Shown here: positions 7,949 to 9,201 of the stretch, in pieces
Layout: the number at the start of each line of letters is the position of its first letter
Position numbering within the stretch: the stretch's first letter is position 1
From: an uncultured Actinomyces sp.
GTDB taxonomy: Bacteria > Actinomycetota > Actinomycetes > Actinomycetales > Actinomycetaceae
DNA: 9,201 nt
Direction of reading: 5' to 3'
Assembly (NCBI GenBank): GCA_937926415.1
Contig: CALBAF010000483.1
Location: 1-9,201 of the forward strand
Notes under the pieces: generated by a model
The model's database searches: none
The model's input: the letters and a program-made list of their open reading frames with translations, nothing else
What the model was told of the DNA's origin: nothing
Program-made: the position numbers and the translations under genes

Positions 7949-9063
7949 TCCACAAATTCATTCACGCCTGCGCAGGTTCGGGAAAGACCCAGTATATTAT
8001 AGATCACTGCAGCCAGAGTCAACCCATCGTCCGGCGACTAATCATCACACTGACGCTGACCGGACAGGATGAACTTGAAGGACGCCTCCAGAAGAACATT
8101 GGCCCCTCAGCGCCCGTGCCTGAAGTAACAGGCTGGTATGCATTCCTGATAAACCACATCGTCCGCCCATATCTTCCACTGCTCTTTCCCGAGCAACGAG
8201 TCACCGGATTCAAATTTGATACTGGTGACACGCGAAAGAGCTTGCAATTTAAGAAAAAGATAGACCCTCGACGCTACTTCAGTGAAACCGGGATGATCTA
8301 CAAGGACAACCTCGAGGAGCTAGCTACCAGGCTAATCGATAAAGCTGGCGGACTAGTAGAAAGTCGTCTCCGCCGTATTTATGATGAAATCCTCATCGAC
8401 GAGGCGCAGGATGTGAGCCGTAGCGGTTTAGACGTCATAGAGCGTCTCCTGCGTCAGGATTCAGTTCGATGCCTGCTTGTGGGCGATAGTCGACAGTCCC
8501 TTCTTGACAGTAGCTTGTCCTCTCGGAAGAATATGAAAGCCGACCGGCAGAACCTTATTGAGTGGTATCGGGAACTTGAGAAGTCGAGATATTTGAAAAT
8601 TGAAGAGAAAGTTGAAACCTACCGGTTCAACCAGGCTATCGCGGACTTCTCAGACACTATTTTCCCAAGACGATTCGGATTCTCGTCGACCGTGTCAAGG
8701 ATGAAAGACGAGTCTTGCCACGATGGAGTTTTTCTGGTTGCAAAAGAAGATCTTGACCGCTACCTTACAGAGTTCAATCCAACTGTTCTGCGACATTCAA
8801 GTAGCTCATGGAGAGATCAAACAGCGCACAATCCGATAACTTTTGGCAAGTCTAAAGGGCGTACCTACCAGCGGGTAATTATCCTGGCAACGCGACCAAT
8901 CCAGGAATTCTGCCTCAAAGATAAAGAGCTTAGTGACAAGAGCGCTTGCGCATTCTATGTCGCGGTTACGCGAGCGCGGTACTCGGTAGCAGTCGTCATC
9001 GACCAAAAGCGAAATCACCTCATCGCTTCAGCACCTCCAGGCCTCACGGTATGGACTCGCTAG
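7945..9063 (+). CDS. Compact UvrD/Rep-like SF1 helicase, GajB-like
   Basis: A 372-residue superfamily 1 helicase-like ATPase. Motifs in order: Walker A ACAGSGKTQ (8-16), motif Ia-like ITLTLTGQDELEGRL (34-48), Walker B DEAQD (152-156), motif III GDSRQ (180-184), a YRFNQAI segment like motif IV, GKSKGRTY (301-308) like motif V, and motif VI YVAVTRAR (338-345) with the arginine finger. Only seven residues precede Walker A, so the N-terminal Q motif of classical UvrD is missing. The total length is well below UvrD (about 720) and GajB (about 490), leaving little room for 1B/2B domains. The ATG overlaps the OLD stop (ATGA at 7945-7948) and has no good ribosome-binding site, so translation probably depends on coupling to the OLD gene. 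In Gabija the helicase partner associates with the nuclease and senses DNA termini; a similar partner role is inferred. It could be a nucleotide-consuming ATPase rather than a true unwinder. Confidence 0.88.
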   Translation: MIHKFIHACAGSGKTQYIIDHCSQSQPIVRRLIITLTLTGQDELEGRLQKNIGPSAPVPEVTGWYAFLINHIVRPYLPLLFPEQRVTGFKFDTGDTRKSLQFKKKIDPRRYFSETGMIYKDNLEELATRLIDKAGGLVESRLRRIYDEILIDEAQDVSRSGLDVIERLLRQDSVRCLLVGDSRQSLLDSSLSSRKNMKADRQNLIEWYRELEKSRYLKIEEKVETYRFNQAIADFSDTIFPRRFGFSSTVSRMKDESCHDGVFLVAKEDLDRYLTEFNPTVLRHSSSSWRDQTAHNPITFGKSKGRTYQRVIILATRPIQEFCLKDKELSDKSACAFYVAVTRARYSVAVVIDQKRNHLIASAPPGLTVWTR

Positions 9064-9130
9064 CGCGAACTCTTAACTCTTTGCGGCTCCTCATCGCAGG
9101 TGGCCTAGACGCCTCCACCCACACTTAACT
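9064..9130 (+). other. Short intergenic gap after the operon
   Basis: No gene is supported here. A weak stem, GGTGG (9099-9103) pairing with CCACC (9115-9119) across an 11-base loop, has no T run after it, so it is a poor terminator candidate. The gap also holds one copy of an imperfect repeat related to the IS end. Confidence 0.5.
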
Positions 9131-9140
9131 GGCTCTTCAT
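9072..9140 (+). repeat. Imperfect direct repeat: CTTAACT plus GGCTCyTCAT
   Basis: CTTAACT occurs at 9072-9078 and 9124-9130. It is followed by GGCTCCTCAT at 9085-9094 and GGCTCTTCAT at 9131-9140, which differ at one base. The two copies differ in spacing (6 bases against none). The second copy overlaps the predicted IS end. Confidence 0.55.
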
Positions 9141-9201
9141 AATTGGGGGTGTAGGTGTTGTGGGCGGGGTTGGGCGTGTCGTGGCCGGGTAGGGGTCGAG
9201 G
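9131..9201. mobile_element. Probable terminus of an ISL3-family insertion sequence, continuing right
   Basis: The sequence GGCTCTTC at 9131 matches, from memory, the outer tip of terminal inverted repeats of ISL3-family elements such as the corynebacterial IS31831 and IS1207. It is followed by a G-rich stretch (GGGGG, GGG, GGGG, GGG runs) with no coding sense, a marked composition change from the operon. The element would extend beyond the window, so its transposase cannot be seen and its orientation is unknown. The 8 bases before it, ACTTAACT at 9123-9130, would be the candidate target duplication. Whether it belongs to the same element type as the remnant at the left edge is unknown. Confidence 0.55.

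Noticed and set aside
9099..9119. Possible rho-independent terminator
   Set aside because: The stem is only five pairs with an 11-base loop and there is no following T run.
9144..9201. G-quadruplex candidate in the G-rich right end
   Set aside because: Several G runs exist, but four runs of three or more with short loops are not found in a row; composition of an IS end explains it well enough.
1..9201. CRISPR array, tRNA or rRNA gene
   Set aside because: No regularly spaced repeats, tRNA-like folds or rRNA-like sequence were noticed on either strand by eye.

Overview
The window looks like a defence locus in an actinobacterium. It has moderate to high GC, mostly C-ending codons in many genes, and an ISL3-family transposase that resembles, from memory, those of Corynebacterium, Bifidobacterium and Actinomyces relatives. 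The genus cannot be fixed from the sequence alone.

Layout: positions 1-1011 (minus strand) hold a decayed ISL3-type transposase gene. It has three visible frame breaks and runs off the left edge. From 1010 to 1174 there is a short open stretch in the plus direction that looks protein-like but is unrecognised; it may be the tail of a gene cut off at the IS remnant. Then comes a compact plus-strand operon: a small XRE-family regulator (1171-1383), a type III DNA methyltransferase Mod (1380-3341), the type III restriction subunit Res (3345-6320), an OLD-family ATPase/TOPRIM nuclease (6317-7948) and a compact UvrD-like helicase (7945-9063). Four junctions are ATGA stop/start overlaps, counting the one from the 1010-1174 stretch into the regulator. 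The mod-res junction is a 3-bp gap. After the operon, a sequence starting GGCTCTTC at 9131 looks like the terminus of another ISL3-family element that continues past the right edge.

How the genes fit together: Mod and Res make a complete type III restriction-modification system. Mod has DPPY and the FxGxA-type SAM motif; Res has the helicase motifs and a C-terminal PD...ETK nuclease. The OLD nuclease plus UvrD-like helicase has the architecture of a Gabija (GajA/GajB) or class 2 OLD pair. Placing that pair inside the same translationally coupled transcription unit as a type III system, under one XRE regulator, is the main point of interest. It suggests either two stacked defences under one switch or one composite system. 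All catalytic motifs I looked for in the four large operon genes are intact, while the neighbouring transposase is ruined, so the operon appears to be maintained by selection.

A second notable feature is a patchwork of codon usage. The 3' part of mod and the 5' part of res (about 2820-4020) share a T/G-ending style unlike the C-ending style before and after, and the mod target-recognition region differs again. This points to past recombination within the locus.
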